Assembly: GCA_026002265.1 (NCBI GenBank)
Contig: BOBG01000051.1
Span: forward strand, 1-14,463
Origin: Spirochaetia bacterium
GTDB lineage: Bacteria > Spirochaetota > Spirochaetia > Treponematales > Breznakiellaceae
Length of the DNA: 14,463 nt
Direction of reading: 5' to 3'
The position numbers and the translations under genes are program-made. Every line of letters begins with the position of its first letter. Positions within the stretch are counted from its first letter, which is position 1. Positions 5,308 through 12,451 of the stretch are shown here, one piece after another. The notes beneath the pieces were generated by a model. That model did not search any database and was not told where the DNA came from. It was given only the letters and a program-made list of their open reading frames with translations.

Positions 5308-6122
5308 GCTACACCTTCCTCGTTCACAGCAGGAAACTTCGCCAGACCGAACCCATTATGAGACTTATTCCACTGGTCACGCAGGAACATCATCCCGGTT
5401 GGCGTCACCGTACCCCGGAAACCGGTGTACCCGTTCTTGCACACGACAGCTTTCACATTGAAGTAACCGGCTTTCTGGTACTCCGCATACGGAATCCAGT
5501 TCTGGTCCGCGTCCCGGTAGAGGAACTTGCCATCAGCCCAGATGAAAAATTGCCGCTCCGGAATCTGAGCCGCGTTGCAAAACTGCCGATAACTCGCATG
5601 CTTCCCGGAGTGCACAAACGCTTCCCACGCATCAGCCTTCGGCATCAGTTCGACAACCTGCGCCTCAAGCCCGATGGTATACTCGGTCTCCTCGATCCAT
5701 TTTTTAGCACGTTCAACCGGATTCATAATCTGATAGGAAGGATCGCGAGCGTAAGGCACTGCATTGTACGAGCCGGTGGTTGCAACTTCGGTGAGTACTT
5801 TCAAAGCCCATCGGTGAAATGACCGGCATACCGGAGACTTTCCACGAATCCCTACCTCGAAAATTGCTTCAAGATTATAGTGCTTTACTTCGTAATTTTT
5901 GCCGTCAGAAGCAGTATGTAAGCGGCACTTTACAACTGATTCCGGATCAAGAATACCTTCAGAAAAGGCGTTTTTCAGGTGATAGATGACATTTTGGACA
6001 GTTGTTTGGTACAATTCTGCGATCTGGGCTTGGGAAAGCCAGATCGTCCCGGAACCGGGATCAATAGTAACATCAATCTTGATGCCACCATTCTCGAAAG
6101 TCTTGATAAGTTCGTTTTTCAT
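5295..6122 (-). CDS. RhuM-KilAC fusion phage antirepressor
   Basis: A 275-aa two-domain regulator. Residues about 20-125 match the RhuM family: TIWLSQAQIAELYQTTVQNV (a winged-helix-like start), then HLKNAFSEGILDPESVVK and the EVKHYNLEAIFEVGIR-like segment ending in SFHRWA. Residues about 150-260 resemble the KilAC/ANT antirepressor domain: MPKADAWEAFVHSGKHASYR, CNAAQIPERQFFIW, KFLYRDADQNWIPYAEYQKAGYF, GYTGFRGTVTPTGMMFLRDQW. Such proteins relieve repression of the lytic programme by binding the phage repressor. ATG 6122 has AAGGAGG 5 nt upstream. In most RhuM proteins the ...GRSFRRWA segment carries glycine where this one has C (SPVCRSFHRW). Confidence 0.82.
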   Translation of the reverse strand: MKNELIKTFENGGIKIDVTIDPGSGTIWLSQAQIAELYQTTVQNVIYHLKNAFSEGILDPESVVKCRLHTASDGKNYEVKHYNLEAIFEVGIRGKSPVCRSFHRWALKVLTEVATTGSYNAVPYARDPSYQIMNPVERAKKWIEETEYTIGLEAQVVELMPKADAWEAFVHSGKHASYRQFCNAAQIPERQFFIWADGKFLYRDADQNWIPYAEYQKAGYFNVKAVVCKNGYTGFRGTVTPTGMMFLRDQWNKSHNGFGLAKFPAVNEEGVAWQN

Positions 6123-6378
6123 ACGAACCTCCTTTCAATTTTTTTCGCGTACCGGCTTAAATAAAAAAGCCGGACTGTCCGCGAAGCGCCTTGAAAGTGG
6201 CGTCCCGATCCGATTAAAGACCGGAAACAATCCAGCTAAATAACTGGGTTAATATAGTAGATCGACTCATGGAGTGAGCAGATCATGCAGTCTCTCTGTC
6301 AATATCCTACTGATGAGGATACAAAAAAATCCATTTATACGGTTGGATTCCGCTTTCAAATACAGCTTCGCGGGCTGT
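6123..6378 (-). promoter_or_regulatory. Long structured leader (or small RNA) upstream of the antirepressor
   Basis: This 256-nt stretch has no convincing gene on either strand. If transcription starts near 6378 it becomes a long 5' leader. Visible structures on the minus strand are TACAGC/GCTGTA near its 5' end, GCC/GGC nested inside GGAC/GTCC around 6165-6205 followed by CTTTTTTATTT, and CCGGCTT/AAGCCGG (6153-6174). The GTCCGGC piece can join either of the last two, so alternative folds are possible. It may act as an attenuator, or the RNA may end at the T-run as a separate small RNA. Confidence 0.4.
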
Positions 6379-6384
6379 ACTCTT

Positions 6385-6413
6385 ATTATCGAAAATTTAC
6401 CCGGAAAAGTCAA
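6385..6413 (-). promoter_or_regulatory. Promoter for the antirepressor operon
   Basis: On the minus strand TTGACT (6408-6413) and GATAAT (6385-6390) are separated by 17 bp, each one base from consensus. It lies 29 nt past the stop of the last lysis-module gene and drives the antirepressor leader. Confidence 0.75.
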
Positions 6414-6441
6414 GCTGTTTTTTCAGGTTTTTCTGAATATT

Positions 6442-6846
6442 TCATCGGACCACTCCGCCGAGCCGGTCTGCTTGCTTCTCAGGGAGCCGGTTGTAGTACC
6501 ACCGGCTCCGGTCGGCACTTGTCCACTTCTTGTGGAACAGTCTATCCCACAAATTGTTAAACACAGCCGAAGGGATGCCGATGACCAGCAGGTAAAGCGG
6601 CCCCAGCATCAAAGACTGCCGTGTGTGGCCGTACTCATGTTTAACAGTCGTTTCGTTATACCGATTGGCAAGAAGAATAAACTCGCCGAGCGACACTCCC
6701 CAGCCCGTATCCATCGTATACCAGTAGACCGGAATGCCTTTGTAGTATTCTTTTTTGACCGGCACCCGCCGCATCTTGAGGAAGACAATAACAATTCCGG
6801 CGAGGAGTACCTGTGGTAACTGCCAAAGGCACAAAAGTATTTTCAT
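6442..6846 (-). CDS. Membrane protein with HEYGH zinc-peptidase-like motif
   Basis: A 134-aa protein with an N-terminal hydrophobic segment (residues about 7-24, PQVLLAGIVIVFL), a central VKHEYGHTRQSLMLG that fits the HExxH-type zinc site (H-E-Y-G-H), then a second hydrophobic stretch (LGPLYLLVIGIPSAVF), and a basic tail (RWYYNRLPEKQADRLGG). The C-terminal E-K-Q-A-D could supply the third zinc ligand. ATG 6846 has AAGGA 5 nt upstream and overlaps the preceding stop. Placement at the end of the lysis block suggests an envelope-acting protein, but catalysis is not shown. Confidence 0.6.
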   Translation of the reverse strand: MKILLCLWQLPQVLLAGIVIVFLKMRRVPVKKEYYKGIPVYWYTMDTGWGVSLGEFILLANRYNETTVKHEYGHTRQSLMLGPLYLLVIGIPSAVFNNLWDRLFHKKWTSADRSRWYYNRLPEKQADRLGGVVR

Positions 6847-7322
6847 TTTTTCCTTGCTAAAATCACTACTAACACTATGCTACCTATCGCTAAAATCAGG
6901 AGCCCGATCCGGTACCATTTAATCCTCGACTGTAGGTTCTGCGCCAAGGCCGTCTGTGACTCCAGCGCGTTTCGCAAGCTCGCATAGGATTCTTTCAAGT
7001 TCTGCAAGTCCCCGGTCGCTTGCGTCAACAAGGTCGAGGCTTGCTCCAAGTCCACGCGCAAGCTCGCCGCTGTAGCCTGTTGCGCTGACAAGTCCTGCCG
7101 CAGCTCCCTCAACTGTCCCGACACTCTGTCCAAGTCCGTCTGCAATCGCTGCCGCGCCAGTTCCGCCCCGGTCAACGATGTCCGCAGCTGCCTGTTGATC
7201 TCGGTCAACCCGGTCAAAAGCTGCTGCGCCCGGGTCAACAGTTCCATGTCCGTTGGCGGTCCGGCAGCCGATAGATGCAAAACCGATAAGAATAGCAACG
7301 CTAATCCACATAAGCGTTTCAT
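6843..7322 (-). CDS. Spanin-like coiled-coil protein with C-terminal membrane anchor
   Basis: 159 aa with three clear parts: a signal-like N-terminus (MKRLCGLALLFLSVLHLSAAG), a long coiled coil (about 26-131) of heptad-like Leu/Gln/Arg pattern, and a C-terminal transmembrane segment (about 137-156, GLLILAIGSIVLVVILARKK). Inner-membrane spanins usually have an N-terminal anchor and periplasmic coiled coil; here the anchor is at the other end, so topology is reversed. Its ATG overlaps the stop of the holin-like gene as ATGA, indicating coupling. A second frame fully inside it encodes a lipoprotein-like start. It may act in outer-membrane disruption at lysis. Confidence 0.62.
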   Translation of the reverse strand: MKRLCGLALLFLSVLHLSAAGPPTDMELLTRAQQLLTGLTEINRQLRTSLTGAELARQRLQTDLDRVSGQLRELRQDLSAQQATAASLRVDLEQASTLLTQATGDLQNLKESYASLRNALESQTALAQNLQSRIKWYRIGLLILAIGSIVLVVILARKK

Positions 7323-7326
7323 TCAT
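6919..7326 (-). CDS. Candidate overlapping lipoprotein (Rz1-like) in another frame
   Basis: ATG 7326 lies 4 nt before the start of the coiled-coil gene and opens a 135-aa frame that begins MNETLMWISVAILIGFASIGC: a basic-poor but hydrophobic signal followed by an IGC that resembles a lipobox with Cys21. The rest is Ala/Gly/Asp-rich. Rz1-type outer-membrane spanin lipoproteins are classically encoded inside the Rz gene in another frame, which makes this attractive. Against it: position -3 is Ser rather than Leu/Val, it is longer than typical Rz1, and GC-rich coiled-coil genes often leave long alternative frames open. Confidence 0.35.
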   Translation of the reverse strand: MNETLMWISVAILIGFASIGCRTANGHGTVDPGAAAFDRVDRDQQAAADIVDRGGTGAAAIADGLGQSVGTVEGAAAGLVSATGYSGELARGLGASLDLVDASDRGLAELERILCELAKRAGVTDGLGAEPTVED

Positions 7327-7528
7327 TGATTTTTTTAAGCAGTTTTGCTTCGACAAATGCGCCGATAACTGCAACCACGCACGCAACGGCCACGCCGGTA
7401 ACTCTTCCGGCGAATTCACCACCGAGTGCCTTCCCAATACAATAGCCGATAAAGCCAGCCGCACCCGCGCAGGCCAGCCAGATCAAGCCGATCTTCAGTG
7501 ACGGTAAAAAGTATTTCCAATTAACCAT
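7319..7528 (-). CDS. Holin-like small membrane protein (69 aa)
   Basis: Two hydrophobic segments, residues about 12-35 (IGLIWLACAGAAGFIGYCIG) and 43-61 (VTGVAVACVVAVIGAFV), joined by a short Gly-rich turn, with a charged C-terminus (EAKLLKKINE). This is the size and topology of a two-span holin. ATG 7528 has AAGGAGG 6 nt upstream. It lies 10 nt after the amidase gene and is coupled to the spanin-like gene. Its function would be timed release of the amidase or membrane permeabilisation. Confidence 0.6.
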   Translation of the reverse strand: MVNWKYFLPSLKIGLIWLACAGAAGFIGYCIGKALGGEFAGRVTGVAVACVVAVIGAFVEAKLLKKINE

Positions 7529-7538
7529 GAAATCCTCC

Positions 7539-8093
7539 TTAATTTCTCACGCGTTTAATGAAAGATTTATATACATTTGGCTGTCTAACAAATAACCGCG
7601 GACAGTCTTTCCACCCCACGATCTCATTATGAGTTATCATAACAGCTTGTGGATATTTCGCGACTAATTCTTTACATAATAACATGCAACTGTCTAGTGT
7701 CCTTTGCTCTATACTGCCATCACTATCAGTGCAACACATCTCGATTCCGATGCTGCAAAAGTTCGGTGACGTATTTCCGGTAACATATTGAGGGAAATAA
7801 TAGCGTGCCATGTCAGTGTAAATCTTGCCGGAAGCAGGGTCTTGTAATGAACTGCCACAATGCCATGCAACCTCGTTTTCCGGTATGCACCGGATAATAC
7901 TGCCGTCTAAATCGACAATATAATGAGCCGATCCGTATTGGCTCGACATAGTGTTAAAATAATTCCGGGTATGTATTGCTCGCTGCATTGGAGCCGCGGT
8001 CCAGTGTACCACAATAGCCAGCACTTCTTTCATCGGAGCGCCGGATCTACTGTATGAATTTAACCGGATAATATTATCAGTTACCGTAACCAT
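7539..8093 (-). CDS. N-acetylmuramoyl-L-alanine amidase endolysin
   Basis: A 184-aa endolysin of the Amidase_2/PGRP fold that cuts the amide bond between muramic acid and the stem peptide. Zinc ligands expected for the family are visible: H30 in IVVHWTA, H155 in ITHNEIVGW, and C164 in KDCPR. Further family marks are SAHYIVDLDGSI near 55-66, VAWHCG near 75-80 and CSIGIEMC near 113-120. It has no signal peptide and no separate wall-binding domain, so it depends on a holin. ATG 8093 follows AAGGAGT at 4-5 nt. It is flanked by small membrane-protein genes on both sides, as in a lysis cassette. Confidence 0.9.
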   Translation of the reverse strand: MVTVTDNIIRLNSYSRSGAPMKEVLAIVVHWTAAPMQRAIHTRNYFNTMSSQYGSAHYIVDLDGSIIRCIPENEVAWHCGSSLQDPASGKIYTDMARYYFPQYVTGNTSPNFCSIGIEMCCTDSDGSIEQRTLDSCMLLCKELVAKYPQAVMITHNEIVGWKDCPRLFVRQPNVYKSFIKRVRN

Positions 8094-8095
8094 TT

Positions 8096-8362
8096 TTACT
8101 CCTTGCCAACATTGACGTTTATTTTTGCTTTTTCGATCAGCTTATCGCCCCACTGTAACAGTTTGTCGCCGAGAACATAAATGACCGATAATCCGCCGGC
8201 AATAAGCACAATATACTCTACTGCTTTTGAGTCACTATCTTTCATAATAGACACAAAGGCCATGATGACCCAGACTGCGGTAAAAACAAAAGGTCGACTG
8301 CTATATTTGATCCAGTGGTATGTCCAACTCCACTTTTCTTTTTGTGCGTCTTCTTGGCTCAT
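8096..8362 (-). CDS. Small two-span membrane protein, holin-like (88 aa)
   Basis: The N-terminus is polar (MSQEDAQKEKWSWTYHW), followed by two hydrophobic segments (FVFTAVWVIMAFVSI and VEYIVLIAGGLSVIYVLG) and an amphipathic charged C-terminus. ATG 8362 begins 2 nt after the stop of the upstream coiled-coil gene, so it is probably translated by reinitiation; the longer frame from 8440 would overlap that gene deeply and is not favoured. It ends 2 nt before the amidase gene. It could be the holin, or share that role with the 69-aa protein further downstream. Confidence 0.6.
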   Translation of the reverse strand: MSQEDAQKEKWSWTYHWIKYSSRPFVFTAVWVIMAFVSIMKDSDSKAVEYIVLIAGGLSVIYVLGDKLLQWGDKLIEKAKINVNVGKE

Positions 8363-8366
8363 TGCG

Positions 8367-8771
8367 TTACCGTGTAGTACTTTTTTTCCGGTTCCGGATA
8401 CTTCTATTCGCACATAACTCGTCCAAACGGTCGTGGACACGCTCTAGGCTAGCATTGAATGATAGTCTGAGACACTGCACATCTTCTTTAATTTGGGCTA
8501 GTGCATTTAACTTCTCTTTAATTTGAATCATTTGTTCATTTAGATTCGTTATTTGCGCTTTATATTCACTCTGCTGACTCGTGATATTTTCGACACGCTC
8601 TGACAATGATTTGACGACCGGACTGCCGCTTTCCTCCAGCCGTTTGAGTTTTTCCTTTTGGTCATTGTCCGACACCTCTAGCTTAATGATCCGTTCACGG
8701 ATCATCATATACGCGGAAAAAACGCTGACAATGACACTGCCGCCGATGGTCACGATCTGATTTATATCCAT
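8367..8771 (-). CDS. Membrane-anchored coiled-coil protein (XhlA- or i-spanin-like)
   Basis: 134 aa. One N-terminal transmembrane segment (about 6-24, VTIGGSVIVSVFSAYMMI) is followed by a long coiled coil (about 25-125, with EKLKRLEE, QITNLNEQMIQIKEKL and RVHDRLDELC) and a basic tail. This topology matches XhlA-type lysis accessory proteins and classical inner-membrane spanins. ATG 8771 follows AGGGG about 11 nt upstream, a rather long spacing. It starts the lysis block directly after the tail-chaperone-like genes. Confidence 0.6.
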   Translation of the reverse strand: MDINQIVTIGGSVIVSVFSAYMMIRERIIKLEVSDNDQKEKLKRLEESGSPVVKSLSERVENITSQQSEYKAQITNLNEQMIQIKEKLNALAQIKEDVQCLRLSFNASLERVHDRLDELCANRSIRNRKKSTTR

Positions 8772-8788
8772 GTTATATGTTTCCCCTT

Positions 8789-9118
8789 CTATTTTGAAAT
8801 TTTCATCTCCCTAATTTGTTCCAGTGTATAGCCGGCGTCAATTAATTCTTGATCGTCAAAAACACTAATTGATCGTTTCGATTCTGAATAATGTCTCCGC
8901 AAGCCTTCAATCGGGTACTCCATCGCTATTTCGTAGAGTAACCCGATTTGCCAATCATCGAGATCGGTAATACCTTTATCAACTGGAGAGATCCCCAAAT
9001 GCTCCGCGGTCCACAGCCGCATCAAGGCCCGGTGTGGCAGGTATCGGCGAATCTCCTCGTGTCTGTCCCGTTTCAAAGCTTGTTTCAACCGTGTTACGAA
9101 ACTCACTCGCTTTGTCAT
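8789..9118 (-). CDS. Tail assembly chaperone-like second frame (gpT-like)
   Basis: A 109-aa frame from ATG 9118 (MTKRVSFVTRLKQALKRDRHEE) overlapping the 3' 140 nt of the preceding gene in a different frame. The C-terminal part (ITDLDDWQIGLLYEIAMEYP, then FDDQELIDAGYTLEQIREMKI) looks coding and ends cleanly. Position after tail tube and overlap with the previous gene match the two-frame tail assembly chaperones of contractile phages. It lies in the +1 (equivalently -2) frame relative to the upstream gene, so it may be made as a frameshift extension of it. A GAGG 3 nt before ATG 9118 leaves independent initiation possible. Confidence 0.55.
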   Translation of the reverse strand: MTKRVSFVTRLKQALKRDRHEEIRRYLPHRALMRLWTAEHLGISPVDKGITDLDDWQIGLLYEIAMEYPIEGLRRHYSESKRSISVFDDQELIDAGYTLEQIREMKISK

Positions 9119-9497
9119 ACACCTCGCGCAGGAATTTCCGATCCGGCACCAGCGTCCAGTCCCAGTTACTAACACTTTGCTTTGCACGTTTATACCACGG
9201 CGGGCCGTCAGTAACTATCACGTCCAGCGTAGACGTGAGCATATTGACTGTTTCAAAAGCCGAGTCAAAACTTTCAATCGGATAATTATTCCTACGAAAA
9301 GACATGAGTCGCCCAATCGCTAATGTGTCTTTTTCTTTTGGATACTTAACCTCAAAGGTACCGCGACTCGTTTCAATACTCGTGGTCACATCTTTCCCCA
9401 TCACCAACTTTACGAAAAAGTCCTCGCGTTCTTCGGCGTGTAACGGGTCTAATTCTCGACTCGGCTCGATGCTATCAACAACCTTTATTTTTCCCAT
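8979..9497 (-). CDS. Tail assembly chaperone-like first frame (gpG-like)
   Basis: 172 aa starting at ATG 9497 with GAGGTGA 4-5 nt upstream, immediately after the tail tube gene. Residues 1-150 look like a real acidic protein (VDSIEPSRELDPLHAEERED, then GRLMSFRRNNYPIESFDSAFE and WTLVPDRKFLREVYDKASEF). The last 25-30 residues (GQTRGDSPIPATPGLDAAVDR...) look like out-of-frame reading of the overlapping downstream gene. This is the expected picture where some ribosomes shift frame and others run on to a stop. In contractile phages this slot holds the chaperone that coats the tape-measure protein during tail assembly. Confidence 0.6.
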   Translation of the reverse strand: MGKIKVVDSIEPSRELDPLHAEEREDFFVKLVMGKDVTTSIETSRGTFEVKYPKEKDTLAIGRLMSFRRNNYPIESFDSAFETVNMLTSTLDVIVTDGPPWYKRAKQSVSNWDWTLVPDRKFLREVYDKASEFRNTVETSFETGQTRGDSPIPATPGLDAAVDRGAFGDLSS

Positions 9498-9500
9498 ATA

Positions 9501-10010
9501 TCACCTCTTTGTCCCACGATCAGGATTGACGCCTTTCGGAACGTCTAGCGCACGCATCTGCACATTACTGCGAATATATGTGTTCCCTTCCGCCTGCGTT
9601 CCGGCCGAAGTGACAATGACCCCACGGAACGCCGCAATCACAACCCCATTGGTCTTATCCACAAAATCCATAAACGGAATCTTTATCATCCCGTTATCAG
9701 CCATAAAATCTTCGCGGTACGGCAGCCATTGGTGAACATAATGCTGATTCGCTCCATCGTATAACTGCTCGCTGAGAATCGGCACCAGCGAGGCAATAGT
9801 AATCGAACAGGTATATCCCTGCGGGTCAATGGAAATCGGCCCCAAGTAGCCTATCACGGTCGCGTCTTGCACCTGAAAATCCTCCGAAGCATCAAATGAC
9901 GTTACCAATGCAACCTCGTCCGATTTCCCAAGACTTTCGCTTTTTCCCATGCGTAAAATGCACCGGTATCCGGTCGCCAGCGTTCTTTTTTCTGTATTCG
10001 GTAATCCCAT
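9501..10010 (-). CDS. Tail tube protein
   Basis: A 169-aa protein following the sheath gene by 14 nt, the standard order in contractile tails. The N-terminal RTLATGYRCILRMGKSESLG, the central VALVTSFDASEDFQVQDATV and YLGPISIDPQGYTCSITIASLVPIL, with alternating beta-strand character, fit the tube fold that stacks as hexameric rings inside the sheath. ATG 10010 has GGGGGGTGA 4-6 nt upstream. The assignment rests on size, position and strand pattern rather than a diagnostic motif. Confidence 0.75.
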   Translation of the reverse strand: MGLPNTEKRTLATGYRCILRMGKSESLGKSDEVALVTSFDASEDFQVQDATVIGYLGPISIDPQGYTCSITIASLVPILSEQLYDGANQHYVHQWLPYREDFMADNGMIKIPFMDFVDKTNGVVIAAFRGVIVTSAGTQAEGNTYIRSNVQMRALDVPKGVNPDRGTKR

Positions 10011-10024
10011 AGTTCACCCCCCTT

Positions 10025-12298
10025 TTAGACCGTTATTGTCGTTTGCGATTCATATACCATATTGTTAGACGTAATGAAGAAGAAGTTTTGCGGCGCAACT
10101 AAATACCGGTTAAACGTAATATATGTCTTGTCGCCGGTTTTTCGTATCACAATGCCCCAGACATTATTGCCCTCATCATCCGGTATAATCAAACCCTGCG
10201 CTCGCCAATCGCTCGCGGCTATCATCAATGCAGTCCGTTCGCTGGTTCCACTTACGTCCACACCCGGCTCGCCAACACCGCTACTCACGATCCTGCGGAA
10301 GTCACGATTCATATACAAATCCTCGCGCACCATAGACCGTTCACATAACTGCAACTTGTTCCCTTGATAGGTTGTCAAGGAACGCATAACCGCTAACCGG
10401 TTGTCATCGGTTTGCCCGCCAACCAATACACCGCCACGGATTAACCGCTCCATAGCACTGGTACTGAGCCGTTTGCCCCAATCCAAAACATCAATACTTT
10501 TCCACGTCAATGTGGCATTAACACTCATCGCTATTTCCATTCCAAGACATTTACACGCAAAATATGAAGCCGGCATCGTTTTCGCTATACCAGTGAGCGG
10601 CGAGATCGCTTTAATAGATGGGTAACAATATGACCCAAGCTCTGAATTTAAAGTATGAGCGCGGTCAAGAGCCTCTTCTATAGTTTCGTTGATGTCGCCG
10701 CCAAGAAACCACGTCCGCTCTCGCCGGTTGACCACATTTGACATCGTTTCACAGTGAATCTTGATCAACGCATGCACTGCCGGGTCGGTCGACGGTGTGG
10801 AAACGACTTGAATATCCTCGCCTTCCAAAACTGCCAGCGCATCATTCCAATCTGCTACCGTATACGTGCCGGCACTCCCGCCGGTAAAATACTTGAACTC
10901 GGAAACATCCGGCATCTTATTTTCACCGCCAACCGGCTTTTCCACATTACCGGGGCCAACTGACAGTGACTGTTCGAGCACATGAAATAATGCGTAAAAG
11001 TTACTGGCAAAAAGTGCCGGGGTGCTACTCGGTATAGTTACAGAACCATTGGCAAGATTTAAGGACGAAGCATCGCTATCACTATTATACACGACAGCAG
11101 CCAGAAAACCGGTATCATTCAACTGCCCGACAAGCGTGCCCAGTGTGGGGAAACTTGCAAACGGAATCGTGATATTTTCTTCAGTAATTCCCGAAGTGAT
11201 AGTCATTTGCGTGCCGGTGATACTGATACCAACGTCCGATCCGGGGCCGGTATACCTGATGCTAAATGATTTTGCACCGCCAAAACTGACCGTATCAGCC
11301 CCAAGTGCCACATTGGAAACTTCAGTCAAGTTTAACGAGGATGCTCCCGTGTCCGCGCCGGTAACAGCTGCAGCAAGGTAACCTGTCCCGTTCAAGTATC
11401 CAACCAACTCGCTTAATGTCGGATAATCGGCCAAATCCACGCTAAAACTTTCGCCATCAACATCAGAGCTAACTGAAAAAGCACCACCGGCAATAGTGGC
11501 CGTAACCGCTATCCCGATTCCGGTATAAGCCAACGTTATCGACTTTGTATTTTCAACTGAAGTCGGCGGACTGCCAATGATTGAAACATCGGTAACAGCG
11601 TCCAATTCAGTACTCGGCATAGCTTCGTCAGTCCCCGTGAATGACGCTAGTAATACACTAGAATCATTCAACCGGTTGACAAGCTCCCCGACAGTCGGAA
11701 AGTCGGCAAAGGCTACGCTGAAACTCTCGCCGCCAACATTCGATGTGAAAGTTGCTTGCTCGCCGTCAATCGTGAGCGTTGCAGTCGTACCTAACCCGGT
11801 ATATTCCAATGAAAAAGCCCGCACTCCTATATTGGATATAGTCTCGCTAACTCCACGGAACATAAAATCAGCCCGGAATGTCCCACCCTGCTCTGCTGAT
11901 AACCGCATCTTTAGCTGATTCGTGTGGCTGCCCCAGTCCCATGATTTCAGAATCATAACCGGACTGCCGCCAGAAAGTAACTGTAATTCCGATTGCGTCC
12001 CCGGATTGACACGCATAGCGCGTACCGACTGCGGAGAATAGCCGCCACCCGGATAAAAAGCATGAGCAACGCCTTCGAGTAATTCACCGTCAGTCAGATC
12101 GTCAATCGCCTCTGCCAAGGTGCTATAAACCCGTAACGTTTGAGGTTTGCCGCCCGTTGATTTACCGAGAATAACTCCATTGCCGGCAGAGACGCCACCA
12201 CCGCCTGCCGGAACAGCCGCACTTCGCGAGTACGCTCCCGGCAAATAATGTTCCGACCGTTTCCCGGCAGAACTAAATACAGCAGGACCAACTCCCAT
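10025..12298 (-). CDS. Contractile tail sheath protein with three inserted repeat domains
   Basis: 757 aa, first gene of the leftward late operon. The N-terminus (MGVGPAVFSSAGKR, then GGGVSAGNGVILGKSTGGKPQTLRVYS) and the C-terminal half (LMIAASDWRAQGLIIPDDEG, ERLIRGGVLVGGQTDDNRLAVMRSL, RTWFLGGDINETIEEALDRA) follow the sheath pattern, with C-terminal strands that interlock neighbouring subunits. Residues about 161-425 are three tandem repeats of about 91 residues that are absent from minimal sheaths and probably decorate the outer surface. ATG 12298 has GAGGAGG 5 nt upstream. The mRNA leader predicted from the -10 at 12322-12327 is only about 17 nt. Confidence 0.85.
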   Translation of the reverse strand: MGVGPAVFSSAGKRSEHYLPGAYSRSAAVPAGGGGVSAGNGVILGKSTGGKPQTLRVYSTLAEAIDDLTDGELLEGVAHAFYPGGGYSPQSVRAMRVNPGTQSELQLLSGGSPVMILKSWDWGSHTNQLKMRLSAEQGGTFRADFMFRGVSETISNIGVRAFSLEYTGLGTTATLTIDGEQATFTSNVGGESFSVAFADFPTVGELVNRLNDSSVLLASFTGTDEAMPSTELDAVTDVSIIGSPPTSVENTKSITLAYTGIGIAVTATIAGGAFSVSSDVDGESFSVDLADYPTLSELVGYLNGTGYLAAAVTGADTGASSLNLTEVSNVALGADTVSFGGAKSFSIRYTGPGSDVGISITGTQMTITSGITEENITIPFASFPTLGTLVGQLNDTGFLAAVVYNSDSDASSLNLANGSVTIPSSTPALFASNFYALFHVLEQSLSVGPGNVEKPVGGENKMPDVSEFKYFTGGSAGTYTVADWNDALAVLEGEDIQVVSTPSTDPAVHALIKIHCETMSNVVNRRERTWFLGGDINETIEEALDRAHTLNSELGSYCYPSIKAISPLTGIAKTMPASYFACKCLGMEIAMSVNATLTWKSIDVLDWGKRLSTSAMERLIRGGVLVGGQTDDNRLAVMRSLTTYQGNKLQLCERSMVREDLYMNRDFRRIVSSGVGEPGVDVSGTSERTALMIAASDWRAQGLIIPDDEGNNVWGIVIRKTGDKTYITFNRYLVAPQNFFFITSNNMVYESQTTITV
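11024..11818 (-). repeat. Three tandem ~91-aa domains within the sheath gene
   Basis: The repeats begin at about residues 161, 253 and 344 of the sheath protein, spaced 91-92 residues. Each has an FSLxYTGxG-like opening (FSLEYTGLG; ITLAYTGIG; FSIRYTGPG), a GESFSVxFADFPT-like middle (weaker, EENITIPFASFPT, in the third), an LVxxLNxTGxLxA stretch, then a Ser/Leu-rich end. They are diverged at protein level, so this is an old triplication and not a recent slip. Confidence 0.85.
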
Positions 12299-12321
12299 AA
12301 CTGCCTCCTCTTTTTAGAGAC

Positions 12322-12377
12322 AGTGTAGCATACCCACAATTTCCTGAATCGCACTATTTTAGCACTATTTTAGCACT
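12322..12377 (-). promoter_or_regulatory. Late promoter of the tail operon with three phased repeats
   Basis: On the minus strand TGCTACACT gives an extended -10 (hexamer at 12322-12327). There is no good -35; instead AGTGC occurs three times with exact 11-bp spacing (12373-12377, 12362-12366, 12351-12355), the first two within AGTGCTAAAAT. The innermost copy overlaps the place of a -35 box. This layout suits a late promoter dependent on a bound activator. The same element drives the head gene from the other arm. Confidence 0.55.
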
Positions 12378-12451
12378 TTCCCAAAAACCTCTCGATTCAT
12401 AGAATTTTATAAAGTACGGCGTACTCACTCCTAGAGTGGCTAGCATACTAA

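Noticed and set aside
6274..6819. 181-aa plus-strand frame across the HEYGH gene and the antirepressor leader
   Set aside because: No ribosome site, antisense to a better gene, and no recognisable motif.
10062..11918. Several plus-strand frames within the sheath gene
   Set aside because: All are antisense to the sheath and mirror its repeat structure; none has a ribosome site.
12351..12377. Tandem AGTGC repeats read as a CRISPR fragment or replication iterons
   Set aside because: Units are only 11 bp with no spacers, and they sit upstream of a -10 element with no replication initiator gene nearby.
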